64,000 nucleotides of DNA from the NCBI GenBank assembly GCA_041394705.1, contig JAWKHS010000012.1, forward strand, positions 62,001 to 126,000. The letters are read 5' to 3'. Made by a program: the position numbers and the translations under genes. The notes under the pieces were generated by a model. The model did no database searches, was not told the DNA's origin, and was given only the letters and a program-made list of their open reading frames with translations. Source of the stretch: Vicinamibacterales bacterium. GTDB lineage: Bacteria; Acidobacteriota; Vicinamibacteria; Vicinamibacterales; UBA2999. Within the stretch, counting starts at the first letter, position 1; the number at the start of each line of letters is the position of its first letter. This document shows, in pieces, positions 15,503-28,300 of the stretch.

Positions 15503-18500
15503 TCAGCGGCGCTCCCCGCCCGGCGGCGCCGAGGACGGCGGCGCCAGGACACCCTCGGCGACCAGGGCCAGCAGGTACTCTTCCACGCGCGTCCTGGTGA
15601 CGAAGCGGCCGTCGGTCAGGGCCTCCCAGTCCGACGTCGAGAACTGGTTGACACGGTCGAACTGGTCCTGCAGGGCCATCGGAAGCACCAGCTCCATGAG
15701 GAACGGAGGCAACGCCAGGTCGGCAAGCGCCTGGGCGAGTCGCAGCGCGAGGTCGGCGCCCAGCAACGAGAGATGGCCGGCGTCCCCGCGCCCCGTCCAC
15801 TCGGTGATTGGCCAGGCCGCGATCGGCGCGCGCAGGCAGAGACAGCCGTCGAAGGCGAACGACGACACGCCGAACGCCCGCGGGAGCGCTCCTCCCTCGT
15901 CCAGTCCCAGGCGGGCAAGCTCCGACGGCAGGACGAGCGCATCGGCCGCGGCGGCCTGGTCGCGCTCGCGCAGCCACAGCACGAGGTTGCCGCGAATCGG
16001 CCCGAGGAGCGACATGAGCGCCGCCTCGCTGCCCGCGCGCGGACGCCCGGCGATCGCCGCCCAGCGCTGCCGCCCGTCGGCAACGGCAGCCAGGGCAGCC
16101 GGGCCTGCCGCGTCGACCTCGTCGAGCGGAGACGCGAACAGCAGCCGCATCATCAGGGCGTCTGCGTCCGCCGGGTTCAGCTTGCGGTCCGACGGCAGGC
16201 CACCCGCGGCGGCGGCCGCGCGGCGGAGCTGTCCGTCCGCCAGCACCGTGTCGAGCGCCAGCATCGCGCCGACGACGCCGCTGCCGCCCGCCGGCAGCGT
16301 GCCGCTCCTCGGCAGGCGCCACGCGGCGAGCCGCCACTGTCCGGGCTGCAGCTCCCGCGTCCCCGTGATCAGGTGGCGGTCGGCGGCGTCGGCGTAGATC
16401 TGGGGCTGTTGGACCGGCGCGGCGGCCAGGGCGTAGGCCAGCGCCGGCAGCACGTATCCGGTGACGTCGTCGAAGGCGTCGTCGAGGCGCGACACCTGGC
16501 GCGCAACGCGCGTCAGGTCCTTCGGCTTCCGGATGCGGGCGATCGTCCTCGCCGCGTTGGAGAGGTCGCCGGTCTGGAACCTGGGCGCCTTCCTGTCGTC
16601 CCGCAGGTCCAGCAGGGCGCGCCGCACGGATTCCAACCGTCCGGCGATGTCCTTGGCCGCCTCGAGCGTCGTGACGCCGGCCGCCATCTCACGGCGCGTC
16701 CGGACGAGCACCTCGAGGTGGCCGAGCGTCGGCCCCTTCGTTGCGCCACGCGTGGCCGTGGCGTCGCGCACGACCGGACCGACGCGGTCGACACGGTAGT
16801 CGAGGCCTTCCCAGGACATCGTGCGGGACGGCTGACGCTCCGGGGCCAGCCAGGCGGCGATCGCCGCCGGCTCGAAGTCGCTCCGGGCCGGTGGGCCGCC
16901 CAGCGCGGGGTTGAGCTGCTCGATGACCCAGCCGGCGACGGCGTCCGCGGGTGGCACGCCGTTCTGCGGCACCAGATCGGCCAGCGCCTGGAGCAGACGC
17001 TGGATGGTGTCAGGTGGCAGCGCCCGCCGCCTGGCGACCTGCTCGAGCACCGACAGCGCCGACTGCCAGCGGAGCAGGAGCGGCCCGACGCGGTCGACGT
17101 CGCCGGCCGCGGTCAGCCGGACCGCGGCCTGGGCCAGCCGCGCCAGCGTCGGGGCGTCGGCGGCCTCCAGGCGTTCGAGCACCAGCAGCAGGGACGGCAT
17201 CCTCGCCACGCCGCGCAGGGCCACCTCGACATCGCCCGCGGCCGCGCGCGGCGCGTCGCGGAAGCGCCGCTGCGCGAACCGCAGCAACTGGAAGCGGGCC
17301 GGGGCGTCGTCCCGCTCGAACATCCACCCGACCACCCAGCCAAGACCGGCGCGGCGTTCCTCGATCTGCTTCAGGGGACGGTCGGGCCAGCCGTCGTCGT
17401 CGGTGATCGCCTCGAACAGCCGAGGCCACCACGAGGGACCCACCGTCCCGTCGGGCGCGACGTCGAGCATCGTCATCGCGAGGCCCGGATCGAACCCCGG
17501 CCGGTAGAACGGACGGACGCCGACCGTCCAACCCGGCTCGATCGCCTTGAACGGACGCAGGTGGCGCTCGATCGCGTCGATGCGCGCGGTGGTCGTCGTG
17601 GTGCCGTCGAAGAGCGCCGTCTGGAGCGAGGGGCTCAGGTGCGCCACCGTGTCGTAGAGGAACGCGAGCCGGCCATCGTCGCGTTCCAGGAGCCGCCTGA
17701 TGAAGTCCTCGGGCTGGTCGAGCCGCCGATCGACGAGCTGCACCCAGACCGGCGCATAGGCCGCACCGCCGGGCACGGCCACCTGCCCGCCGCGCACGTG
17801 CAGGCTGCCCGCGAAGGCCGCGAGCGTGCCGGTGGTGGCGGTGTCGAGTTCGAGGAGCCGCGGGTGGGCCGCGAAGAACTCCAGCGTCTCCCCGTCCAGC
17901 GCCATGAGGGCGACGTACAGCAGCGCCGGCCGGTGCTCCACGCCCAGCCTGATGATGTCTGGCCGGCCGGGCCGGTCGAGCACGGCGGGCCAGGCCTCCG
18001 GCGCTGGAAGCGGGAGCGACTCGACGCCGACGTCGAGCCGGACGCGCTGCCCCAGGTTGAGCTGCTGCACCAGCTGCGGAACGTCGATGCCCAGTGCCTC
18101 GAGCCAGATCGCGCGCTGCGCCGCCTCGTCACCGCGGTCCACCTCCAGCACCGGCCGGTTCGCGACCTCCCGCAGGCGCAGGCCGAGCTGTTCGGCCACA
18201 TTGCGCCACCGGTCGCGGGTCTGCCTGGGAAGGCGATCGCTGCCGAGGAAGAGGCCGTCCGGCCACACGGCGAGCTTCGCGCGCAGTTCCTGCACGTATT
18301 CCAGGTAGCGCTGGAAGCGGTCGATGACGGTGGAGTCGACGTCGCCGAACTGGTGGGCCGTGCGGATGAAGTCGACCAGGAACGCGCCGGGAGTGCGGCT
18401 GTCGTTTCCCAGGTTCAGGGCGGTGCGGGCGGCCGCCACGCCGCCCGGCAGTTCGATGGCGCCCCATGCCTGCGCACCAGCGCGCCCCGGACACGCCAGG

Positions 18501-18556
18501 GCGACGAGGACGACGGCCAGCATCCAGCGGCGAGGCGGTCCAACCGGATCGGTCAT
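15503..18556 (-). CDS. Large secreted protein of unknown function
   Basis: 1017 residues, starting with a signal peptide (WMLAVVLVALACPGRAGAQ). I do not recognise a domain. The sequence is mostly alpha-helical by composition, with Leu/Arg-rich amphipathic stretches, few cysteines, no membrane helices after the signal and no obvious catalytic motif. Conserved-looking aromatic clusters such as WWPRLFEAI occur. It is translationally coupled to the following VWFA gene (stop and start separated by one base), so an envelope complex with that protein is the best clue. A candidate -10 (TAGAAT, 18644-18649 on the minus strand) lies about 90 bases upstream of the start. Confidence 0.75.
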   Translation of the reverse strand: MTDPVGPPRRWMLAVVLVALACPGRAGAQAWGAIELPGGVAAARTALNLGNDSRTPGAFLVDFIRTAHQFGDVDSTVIDRFQRYLEYVQELRAKLAVWPDGLFLGSDRLPRQTRDRWRNVAEQLGLRLREVANRPVLEVDRGDEAAQRAIWLEALGIDVPQLVQQLNLGQRVRLDVGVESLPLPAPEAWPAVLDRPGRPDIIRLGVEHRPALLYVALMALDGETLEFFAAHPRLLELDTATTGTLAAFAGSLHVRGGQVAVPGGAAYAPVWVQLVDRRLDQPEDFIRRLLERDDGRLAFLYDTVAHLSPSLQTALFDGTTTTTARIDAIERHLRPFKAIEPGWTVGVRPFYRPGFDPGLAMTMLDVAPDGTVGPSWWPRLFEAITDDDGWPDRPLKQIEERRAGLGWVVGWMFERDDAPARFQLLRFAQRRFRDAPRAAAGDVEVALRGVARMPSLLLVLERLEAADAPTLARLAQAAVRLTAAGDVDRVGPLLLRWQSALSVLEQVARRRALPPDTIQRLLQALADLVPQNGVPPADAVAGWVIEQLNPALGGPPARSDFEPAAIAAWLAPERQPSRTMSWEGLDYRVDRVGPVVRDATATRGATKGPTLGHLEVLVRTRREMAAGVTTLEAAKDIAGRLESVRRALLDLRDDRKAPRFQTGDLSNAARTIARIRKPKDLTRVARQVSRLDDAFDDVTGYVLPALAYALAAAPVQQPQIYADAADRHLITGTRELQPGQWRLAAWRLPRSGTLPAGGSGVVGAMLALDTVLADGQLRRAAAAAGGLPSDRKLNPADADALMMRLLFASPLDEVDAAGPAALAAVADGRQRWAAIAGRPRAGSEAALMSLLGPIRGNLVLWLRERDQAAAADALVLPSELARLGLDEGGALPRAFGVSSFAFDGCLCLRAPIAAWPITEWTGRGDAGHLSLLGADLALRLAQALADLALPPFLMELVLPMALQDQFDRVNQFSTSDWEALTDGRFVTRTRVEEYLLALVAEGVLAPPSSAPPGGERR

Positions 18557-18743
18557 GGTGGCGGTCCGCCGTTCCGGGCCCTCGGCAGCGGCGCCGACCA
18601 GCGCGCGAACGCCGGGCCCTGGGGCAGGGACAGCGGACGGCCGAGATTCTATCGCGCGGCAGTGCCCCTCGATCCAGGTACGTTGTTACTGGACGCGCGC
18701 GCTGGCGCTGAGCCGCCCCTGCCCCGTGCCTGGTCGCGACGGG

Positions 18744-19598
18744 TCAGTACTCGTACACGCCCCGGCCCACCTTCCGTCCGAGCCGTCCCGCCCGGACGAA
18801 CTGCTCGAGCAGCGGGCAGGGACGGAACTTCTCGCCGAGCGTGCGGTGCAGGTGCTGCAGGATGCTGAGACGGGTGTCGAGCCCCACCAGGTCCACCAGC
18901 TCGAACGGCCCCATCGGGTGGTTCAGGCCGAGCTTCAGGGCCTTGTCGATGTCGCGCGCCGAGGCCACGCCTTCCTGCAGCATGAAGAACGCCTCGTTGC
19001 CGATCATGGCGTTGATGCGGCTGGTCGTGAAGCCCGGCGACTCCTTCACGAGCACCGTGTCCTTCCCCATCGCGACGGCCAGCTCGGTCATGACGCGGAC
19101 GGTCTCGTCGCTCGTCTCCAGCGCGCGGACGATCTCGACGAGCTTCATCCTGTGCACGGGGTTGAAGAAGTGCATGCCGCCGAGCCGGCCAGGCCGATCC
19201 AGCACGGCCGCGAGCTCCGTCAGGCTGAGGGCGGAGGTGTTGGACGCGATGACGGCCTCCGAGGGCGCCCCGACCTGCACGTCGGCCAGGAGGCCGACCT
19301 TGAGGTCCATCCGCTCGGGCACGGCCTCGATCACCACCGCCGCGTGCCGGACCGCATCGGCCACCGACGTCGTCGGGTGCAGCCGGCCGACGAGCGCGCG
19401 CGCCTCGTCCGCGCCGGTCTTGCCCAGCGACACGCCCTTCTCGACGATGGCCTGGATCTGGTCCCGGGCCTTTCCGAGCTGTCCCTCGGACACGTCATAC
19501 AGGTGGGTGTCGTAGCCGGCCGCGGCGGCCGCATGGGCGATGCCGTGGCCCATCGTGCCGGCTCCGAGTACGGCGATGGTCCGGGGATGACTCGACAT
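18744..19598 (-). CDS. 3-hydroxyacyl-CoA dehydrogenase (box operon; likely 3-hydroxyadipyl-CoA)
   Basis: 284 residues, the usual length of PaaH/Hbd enzymes. It has the NAD-binding motif GAGTMGHGIAHAAA at the N-terminus, the ASNTSALS segment, the catalytic His in FFNPVHRMKLVE with its downstream Glu, and the HPMGPFELVDLVGLD motif of the C-terminal domain. It oxidises 3-hydroxyacyl-CoA to 3-ketoacyl-CoA with NAD. Its place behind boxC, boxB and an enoyl-CoA hydratase suggests 3-hydroxyadipyl-CoA, the intermediate of the aerobic benzoyl-CoA route. ATG 19598 is chosen; longer readings run out of the Rossmann fold. The gap to the hydratase gene is 28 bases. Confidence 0.88.
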   Translation of the reverse strand: MSSHPRTIAVLGAGTMGHGIAHAAAAAGYDTHLYDVSEGQLGKARDQIQAIVEKGVSLGKTGADEARALVGRLHPTTSVADAVRHAAVVIEAVPERMDLKVGLLADVQVGAPSEAVIASNTSALSLTELAAVLDRPGRLGGMHFFNPVHRMKLVEIVRALETSDETVRVMTELAVAMGKDTVLVKESPGFTTSRINAMIGNEAFFMLQEGVASARDIDKALKLGLNHPMGPFELVDLVGLDTRLSILQHLHRTLGEKFRPCPLLEQFVRAGRLGRKVGRGVYEY

Positions 19599-19626
19599 GA
19601 CTCCGTGACTCCTGGGGGAAGGCGGG

Positions 19627-20424
19627 CTACCGCCCGGTGAAGCGGGGCGGGCGCTTCTCGAGGTGCGCGGCCAGCCCCTCAGCCGCGTCGTGGCTCTCGA
19701 AGAGTCGCTGCTGCAGCTCGCGCTCGAGGGCGAGCGCCTCGGTGAAGGCGGCCTCGGCGCCTGACTGGACGGCCCGCTTGATGGCCCCCACCGCCCGGCT
19801 CGCGCGGTGGGGCGGGACGAACGTCTTGGCGTAATCGACGACCGTGTCGAGGAAAGAGCGGCCCGCGAGGACATCTTCGCCCCACACCTGATTGACGAGA
19901 CCGGCCGCGGCCGCGTCCTCCATCGTGAGGAGCGTCCCCGTGACCATGAGCTCCATCGCCTTCGCCTTGCCGAGCAGGCGCGCCAGGCGCTGTGTGCCGC
20001 CCGTCCCCGGCAGCACGCCCAGGGCCACTTCCGGCAGCCCCACCTTGCCCGCGCCCTTGCGCGCGATGCGCAGGTCGGCCGCGAGCGCCACCTCGAGGCC
20101 GCCGCCCACGGTATGCCCGTTCAGGGCCGCGATGACGAGCTTCGGCGTCTGCTCCAGCCGGTTGAGCGTCTCGTTGGCGTGGAGGCAGAAGTAGTACTTG
20201 AACGCGGGGTCGGCGTCCCTGAGCGTCCCGATGTTGGCGCCGGCGCAGAAGAACCGCTCACCCACGCCGGTCAGGACGAGCACGTGCACGCTGGCGTCCA
20301 TGCGGGCGGCCAGAATCCCCTCGTCGAGCTCGCGCATCATCTCGTACGAGTAGGTGTTGGCCGGCGGGTCGTTCAGCTCGAAGACGGCCACGCCGTCGTG
20401 GGCGGAGTAATGAACTTTTGACAC
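19627..20424 (-). CDS. Enoyl-CoA hydratase/isomerase (crotonase family)
   Basis: 265 residues with complete crotonase features: the oxyanion-hole segment ERFFCAGANIG, the second loop NGHTVGGGLEVALAADLRIA and the acidic position in LPEVALGVLPGTGG. It should hydrate or isomerise an unsaturated acyl-CoA, here probably dehydroadipyl-CoA produced downstream of BoxC. GTG 20424 is the start (V-S-K-V-H). A 124-base gap with G+C-rich repeats separates it from boxB, so the operon link across the repeat is likely but not certain. Confidence 0.86.
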   Translation of the reverse strand: MSKVHYSAHDGVAVFELNDPPANTYSYEMMRELDEGILAARMDASVHVLVLTGVGERFFCAGANIGTLRDADPAFKYYFCLHANETLNRLEQTPKLVIAALNGHTVGGGLEVALAADLRIARKGAGKVGLPEVALGVLPGTGGTQRLARLLGKAKAMELMVTGTLLTMEDAAAAGLVNQVWGEDVLAGRSFLDTVVDYAKTFVPPHRASRAVGAIKRAVQSGAEAAFTEALALERELQQRLFESHDAAEGLAAHLEKRPPRFTGR

Positions 20425-20428
20425 GTGC

Positions 20429-20524
20429 GGGTCTCGGGTCTCGGGTCCCGGGGCTCGGGCGGGACTCGGACAGCAACTCTCGACTCGGCAGTCCCGGGCC
20501 CCGAGACCCGGGACCCGGGCCCCG
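20429..20524. repeat. G+C-rich inverted CGGGTCYCGGG repeat pair
   Basis: Left arm 20429-20459 is made of GGGTCTC/GGGTCCC/GGGGCTC units; right arm 20492-20524 carries the complementary units (CCCGGGCCCCGAGACCC). About 30 bases separate the arms. The same motif recurs at 39334-39370, 53422-53446 and 53551-53580. Confidence 0.75.
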
Positions 20525-20548
20525 TGAGCCTACGTCAGGACCAAGTCG

Positions 20549-23634
<3,086 letters not shown>

Positions 23635-23701
23635 GAGGCTCCTGGGACGGGCCGGCCAGAGACACGTGGCGGGATGCCCTGCGCTTCGAGCCGGAAATCA
23701 C

Positions 23702-23744
23702 AGCCTAACGCACTTTGAACGTTCGTTCAACGCTGTGCTACAGT
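23702..23744. promoter_or_regulatory. Divergent box/TetR promoters with palindromic operator
   Basis: A perfect inverted repeat TTGAACG-TT-CGTTCAA spans 23715-23730. Each half gives a -35-like TTGAAC, one facing each way: minus-strand TTGAAC with TAGGCT 17 bases on (23702-23707) for boxC, plus-strand TTGAAC with TACAGT 18 bases on (23739-23744) for the TetR gene. A dimeric repressor at the palindrome would block both promoters. Confidence 0.75.
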
Positions 23745-23768
23745 GGCCCGACCGACTCCGCCCCCTCG

Positions 23769-24389
23769 ATGCCGCCACCGTCCCAGTCCATCGCCGCCAC
23801 CGACCGCCGCATCGACATCCTCAAGAGCGCCGCCGCCGCGTTCCGCCGCCGCGGATACCACGGCGCCAGCGTGGACGAGATCGCGGGCGCGCTCGAGATG
23901 ACGAAGGGGAACCTCTACTACTACTTCAAGAACAAGGAAGAGATTCTCTACGCCTGCCACGAGTACAGCCTCGACGTCCTGCTCGGTCTCCTCCACGAGG
24001 TCCGCGAGGAGCCCACGACGCCGGACGTGAAGCTCCGGAAGCTGGTGCTCGCGTTCGTCCACCTCATCCTGGACGAACTGCAGGCCACGGCGCTGACCAT
24101 CGACCTGCAGGCGCTGTCTCCGCCGCTCCTGCGGAAGGTGATCGCCCGCCGCGACGCCTTCGACCACGGCCTGCGGGCCATCATCCAGGACGGCATGGAC
24201 GATGGGCGCTTCGCCCAGGGCGATCCCAAGATGGTCGCCTTCGCCATCATGGGCGCCGTCAACTGGATCACGAAGTGGTACGACCCGGCGGGGCCGATGA
24301 CGTCGGACGCCATCGGCCGGGCCTTCGCGGACTTCCTCGTGGGCGGCCTCGCCCGCGGCGCCAGGCCCCCCTCGGGCGCCGCCACCTAG
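23769..24389 (+). CDS. TetR-family repressor of the box operon
   Basis: 206 residues. The N-terminal TetR helix-turn-helix is clear: AFRRRGYHGASVDEIAGALEMTKGNLYYYFKNKEEIL (positions about 15-55). The ligand domain carries Tyr/Trp-rich segments near WITKWYDPAG. TetR proteins of this class bind acyl-CoAs or aromatic CoA esters. It diverges from boxC across a 135-base gap with a palindromic operator. Benzoyl-CoA or a downstream CoA ester as inducer is my inference. ATG 23769 is preferred; a TTG within the operator cannot be a sensible start. Confidence 0.9.
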   Translation: MPPPSQSIAATDRRIDILKSAAAAFRRRGYHGASVDEIAGALEMTKGNLYYYFKNKEEILYACHEYSLDVLLGLLHEVREEPTTPDVKLRKLVLAFVHLILDELQATALTIDLQALSPPLLRKVIARRDAFDHGLRAIIQDGMDDGRFAQGDPKMVAFAIMGAVNWITKWYDPAGPMTSDAIGRAFADFLVGGLARGARPPSGAAT

Positions 24390-24410
24390 CCCGAGCCGCC
24401 CGAGCCCCAG

Positions 24411-24416
24411 TACACT
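24411..24416 (+). promoter_or_regulatory. -10 element of lipA, leaderless-type
   Basis: TACACT ends six bases before the GTG start at 24423, which places the predicted transcription start on the start codon. No -35 is apparent. Confidence 0.4.
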
Positions 24417-24422
24417 GACACC

Positions 24423-25325
24423 GTGGAAGCGCCCCTGCACTTCGTCAGACCCCGCGCCCCGAAGCCGGAATGGCTCAAGGTGCGTGCCCCCGGCTCCGAG
24501 AACTACCTCCGGCTGCGGGGCATCATGCGCGACCTGAAGCTCAACACGGTCTGCGAGGACGCCCACTGCCCCAACATCGGCGAGTGCTGGCACCACGGCA
24601 CGGCCACGTTCATGATCCTGGGCGACGTCTGCACCCGGGCCTGCGCGTACTGCGCGGTCAAGCACGGCAAGCCCGCGGCGCTCGATCTCGCCGAGCCCGG
24701 CCGCGTCGCCGACGCGGTGCGCGCGATGGACCTCAAGTACGCCGTGGTCACGTCTGTCGATCGCGACGACCTGCCCGATGGCGGCGCGTCGATCTTCGCC
24801 GAGACGATCCGGGCCATCAAGGCCCAGGTGCCGGCGTGCCGGGTGGAAGTGCTGATTCCGGACTTCAAGGGCGACGAAGCCCCGCTGCGCGCCGTGCTCG
24901 ACGCCGGCCCGGACGTCCTGAACCACAACACCGAGACCGTGCCCCGGCTCTACCGCATGGCGCGTTCCGGCGGGAAGTACGCGCGCACGCTCGAGCTGCT
25001 CGAACGTGCCGCGCGCGTCGCGCCGGCCATCCCGACCAAGACCGGGCTGATGGTGGGGCTGGGTGAGACGCACGACGAGCTCGTCCAGGTGTTCCGGGAT
25101 CTCCGTCGCGTGGGCGTCGCCATCCTCACGATCGGCCAGTACCTGCGGCCGTCGCCCGATCACGCGCCGATGGAGCGCTACTACCATCCCGACGAGTTCG
25201 CCGCGCTGAAAGCGCGCGCGCTCGCCCTCGGGTTCGTGCACGTCGAGGCCGGTCCGCTCGTCCGCAGTTCGTACCACGCGCACGAACAGGCCGACGCCGC
25301 GGCGCTCGCGTCGACAGCGCCGTAA
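24423..25325 (+). CDS. lipA: Lipoyl synthase
   Basis: 300 residues. LipA is a radical-SAM enzyme that inserts two sulphurs into octanoylated lipoyl domains. Both iron-sulphur sites are present: the auxiliary cluster cysteines in CEDAHCPNIGEC and the radical-SAM triad CTRACAYC. The C-terminal VRSSYHA matches the conserved RSSY ligand motif, and VTSVDRDDLPDGG is characteristic. Its likely clients include the AceF lipoyl domain encoded at 39373-40803. GTG 24423 is the start; a -10 element sits immediately upstream. No lipB or lplA gene is in the window. Confidence 0.96.
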   Translation: MEAPLHFVRPRAPKPEWLKVRAPGSENYLRLRGIMRDLKLNTVCEDAHCPNIGECWHHGTATFMILGDVCTRACAYCAVKHGKPAALDLAEPGRVADAVRAMDLKYAVVTSVDRDDLPDGGASIFAETIRAIKAQVPACRVEVLIPDFKGDEAPLRAVLDAGPDVLNHNTETVPRLYRMARSGGKYARTLELLERAARVAPAIPTKTGLMVGLGETHDELVQVFRDLRRVGVAILTIGQYLRPSPDHAPMERYYHPDEFAALKARALALGFVHVEAGPLVRSSYHAHEQADAAALASTAP

Positions 25326-25367
25326 CGCGCTCCGCGCCGGCGGGCGCTGGGGTAACATCCGTCTCCG

Positions 25368-28300
25368 ATGGGCCGCCCCCTTGGACAGCGCCTGGCGCTC
25401 GTCCGCCTGCTCGTCACACTGGCGCTCGCCAGCTCGGCCTGTGGAGGCGCGCCGCCGTCACCGGCGCCGCCGGACCCGGCGCTCGTCGGCGCGACCAATG
25501 CCGGGCTGGGGCACCTGGGCCAGTTCGATTTCCCGGCCGCCGTCGACGCCTTCTCCGCGCTGGCCGCCACGCACCCGGACTCGGCCGAGACGGCGCTGAA
25601 CCTGGCGATCGCGCTCGTGAACCGCCAGCGGCCCGAGGACGCAGCGGATGCGGAGCGCCGGCTGCGCGCCGTGATCGACGCGCCTGGCGTCGGTACGCGC
25701 GCCCGGTACGTGCTCGGGCTGCTGCTGCTCTACCAGGGCCGCGATGCCGACGCGCTGCCGCTGCTCGAGGCCGTCGCCGCGGAGGCGCCGCGGGATGGAT
25801 ACGCGGCCTACTTCGCCGGACAGGCCAGTCTGGCCGGGTCGCCGGAAGCGGCCCTGGCCTGGTTCGACACGGCGCAGTCCGCCGATCCGCTGCTCCGGAG
25901 CGCCGCCTATGGCGCGTTCCAGGCGCTGCAGCGCCTCGGCCGCGGTGAAGACGCCGCCGCCCGGCTCGCGGCGTTCCAGGCACTCGAGCGCGATCCACGC
26001 GCGCACCTGGCCGAGTTCAAGTACACGCGCATGGGCCCGCTGGCCGAGGCCGTCCCCATCGAGGCGCCCCTGCCGCCCGCCGCCGTGCCCGACGGCGCGC
26101 CGTTTCTGTCCGCGGCCCGCCTCGTCTCGTGGCCAGCGGCGCCGCCGGCCGGCGCGCGCTCGATCACGGCCGCCGACATCGACGGGGACGGCACGACCGA
26201 CGTCTTCGTGGCCGGCGCGGGCACTCCGCCCGCGGCCAACCTCGTCGTGCTCCACCGGGGGGACCGATGGGAAGCGGCCGCCGGGCATCCGCTGGCCAGC
26301 GTGCCCGACGTGCGCGCCGCGCTCTGGGGCGATCTCGACAACGACGGCCGGACCGACGTCGTCCTCGTGCGCGGCAGCGGGCACACGGCCCTGTGGCGGC
26401 AGGGCGACCTCGGCGCGTGGCGGGACGTGACCGCCGCGAGCCGGGCGACGACGCGCGTGGACGCGGTGGACGGCGCGCTCGTGGACGCCGACCACGACGG
26501 CGACCTCGACATCTGGCTCACCAACGCCGGTGGCCCCAACGAGCTCCTCAACAACAACGGCGACGGCACCTTCCGCCCGATCGCCGCCGAGGCTGGCGTG
26601 GCCGGGGACGGACGCCCGTCCGTCGGCGTGGCGATCGTGGATCTCGACGGGGACCGCGACCACGACATCGTCGTGCTGAAGGCCACGCCGCCCCACGACG
26701 TCTTCCTCAACGACCGCGTCTGGCAGTACCACCGCGCCGGCGGCTACGAGGCCTTCGAGGCCGCCGCGGCCACCGCCCTCCTGGCGGCCGATCTCGATGC
26801 GGACGGGCGCGCGGAGCTGTACACGACCTCGGCGCGAGGCCTGGAACGATGGTCGGCCGCGCCGGGCACGGCGATGGCGTCGCGGCGGCTGGCGCCGCCG
26901 GCGGCATCGCCCGATCGAACGGCGCCGGCCAGGCTCGCGCTGGCGGACGTGAACGGCGACGGCGCCTTCGAACTCCTCGCATCGGCCGGCGACACGTGGA
27001 GGGCGTACGCCGTCCCGACGACCGGCGAGGCCTCGCCGGTCTTCGAGGCCGAGGCCCCGGCGGCCGCGTGGGCCGTGGCCACGACGGGCGACGCGCGCGG
27101 CCCGTCGGTCGTCGCGTCCACGGGTGGCGGCGTCGCCGAGTGGGCGCCAGGCCCGGGCCGCGGCGCCTACGTCACCGTGGCGGTCACGGGTCGCTCGCAG
27201 TCGAGCGACCAGCGACGCTCGAACGTGTCGGGCGTGGGCACGAAGGTCGTCGTCCGCACCGGCGCGCGCTGGACGGCCTTCGACACCGCGCGGCTCCAGT
27301 CGGGCCCGGGGCAGAGCCTCCAGCCCGTCGCGGTCGGACTCGGCGGCGCCTCACGCGCGGACCTCGTGTCGCTCACCTGGTCGGACGGCGTCCTCCAGTC
27401 CGAGATCGGCCTCGAGGCCGGGCGCCGTCACGTGATCGAGGAGACCCAACGCCAGTTGTCGAGCTGCCCGGTGCTGTTCGCCGACGACGGCACCGCGACG
27501 CGGTTCGTCACGGACCTCCTGGGCGTGGGCGGCATCGGCTTCTTCGAGCGGCCGGGCGTCTATGCCGACCCGTGGCCGCGGGAACACGTGCTGCTGCCCG
27601 AGGGCGCCCTCGGCACGCGCGGGGGACGCCATCGCCTCGTCATCGGCGAGCCGATGGAGGAGGTGGCGTACTTCGACCAGTTCGAGCTGGCCGCGTACGA
27701 CCTGCCGCCGGGCTGGCAGATGGCGCTGGACGAGCGCAAGTCGATCCTGAGCGCGCCGCCCACGGGCGCGCCCGTGTTCTTCCGGGAGGAGCGGCTCCCG
27801 GCGCGCGCGGTGAACGACCGCGGCGACGACGTCACGACCGCACTCGCCACGGCGGACCTCGTGGCGGCGCCGCCGGGCGCGGTCGACGCGCGGTTCATCG
27901 GCCTCACCTCCCGCCACGCGGTGGAGCTGACCTTCGCCGACGCCGTCGAGCGCGGCCCAGGCCGGCCGGTGCTCGTCATCGACGGGTGGCTCGAATACCC
28001 CTACGCCCAGACGATCTTCGCCGCATGGCAGGCGCAGGCCGCGTACGAGGCGCCGACGCTCGAGGCGCGCGATCGTCAGGGCCGCTGGCGGGTCGTCGCG
28101 CGCGAGTTCGGGTATCCCGCCGGCATGCCGCGGCGCATGACGCTGCCCCTCGACGGCCTGCCCACCGGCACCGTCGGCCTCCGGATCTCGACCACGCAGG
28201 AGATCTACTGGGATCGGATCGCCGTCGCCTACGCGGCGGTGGCTCCCCAGGCCGTTGAGCGGGTCCTCCCGCTCGTGTCGGCCACGCTCGCGGAGTCCGG

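Noticed and set aside
15332..18868. A 1178-codon plus-strand frame opposite the 1017-aa gene
   Set aside because: Arg/Gln/Gly-rich shadow of the minus-strand gene, which has a signal peptide and coupling to the VWFA gene.
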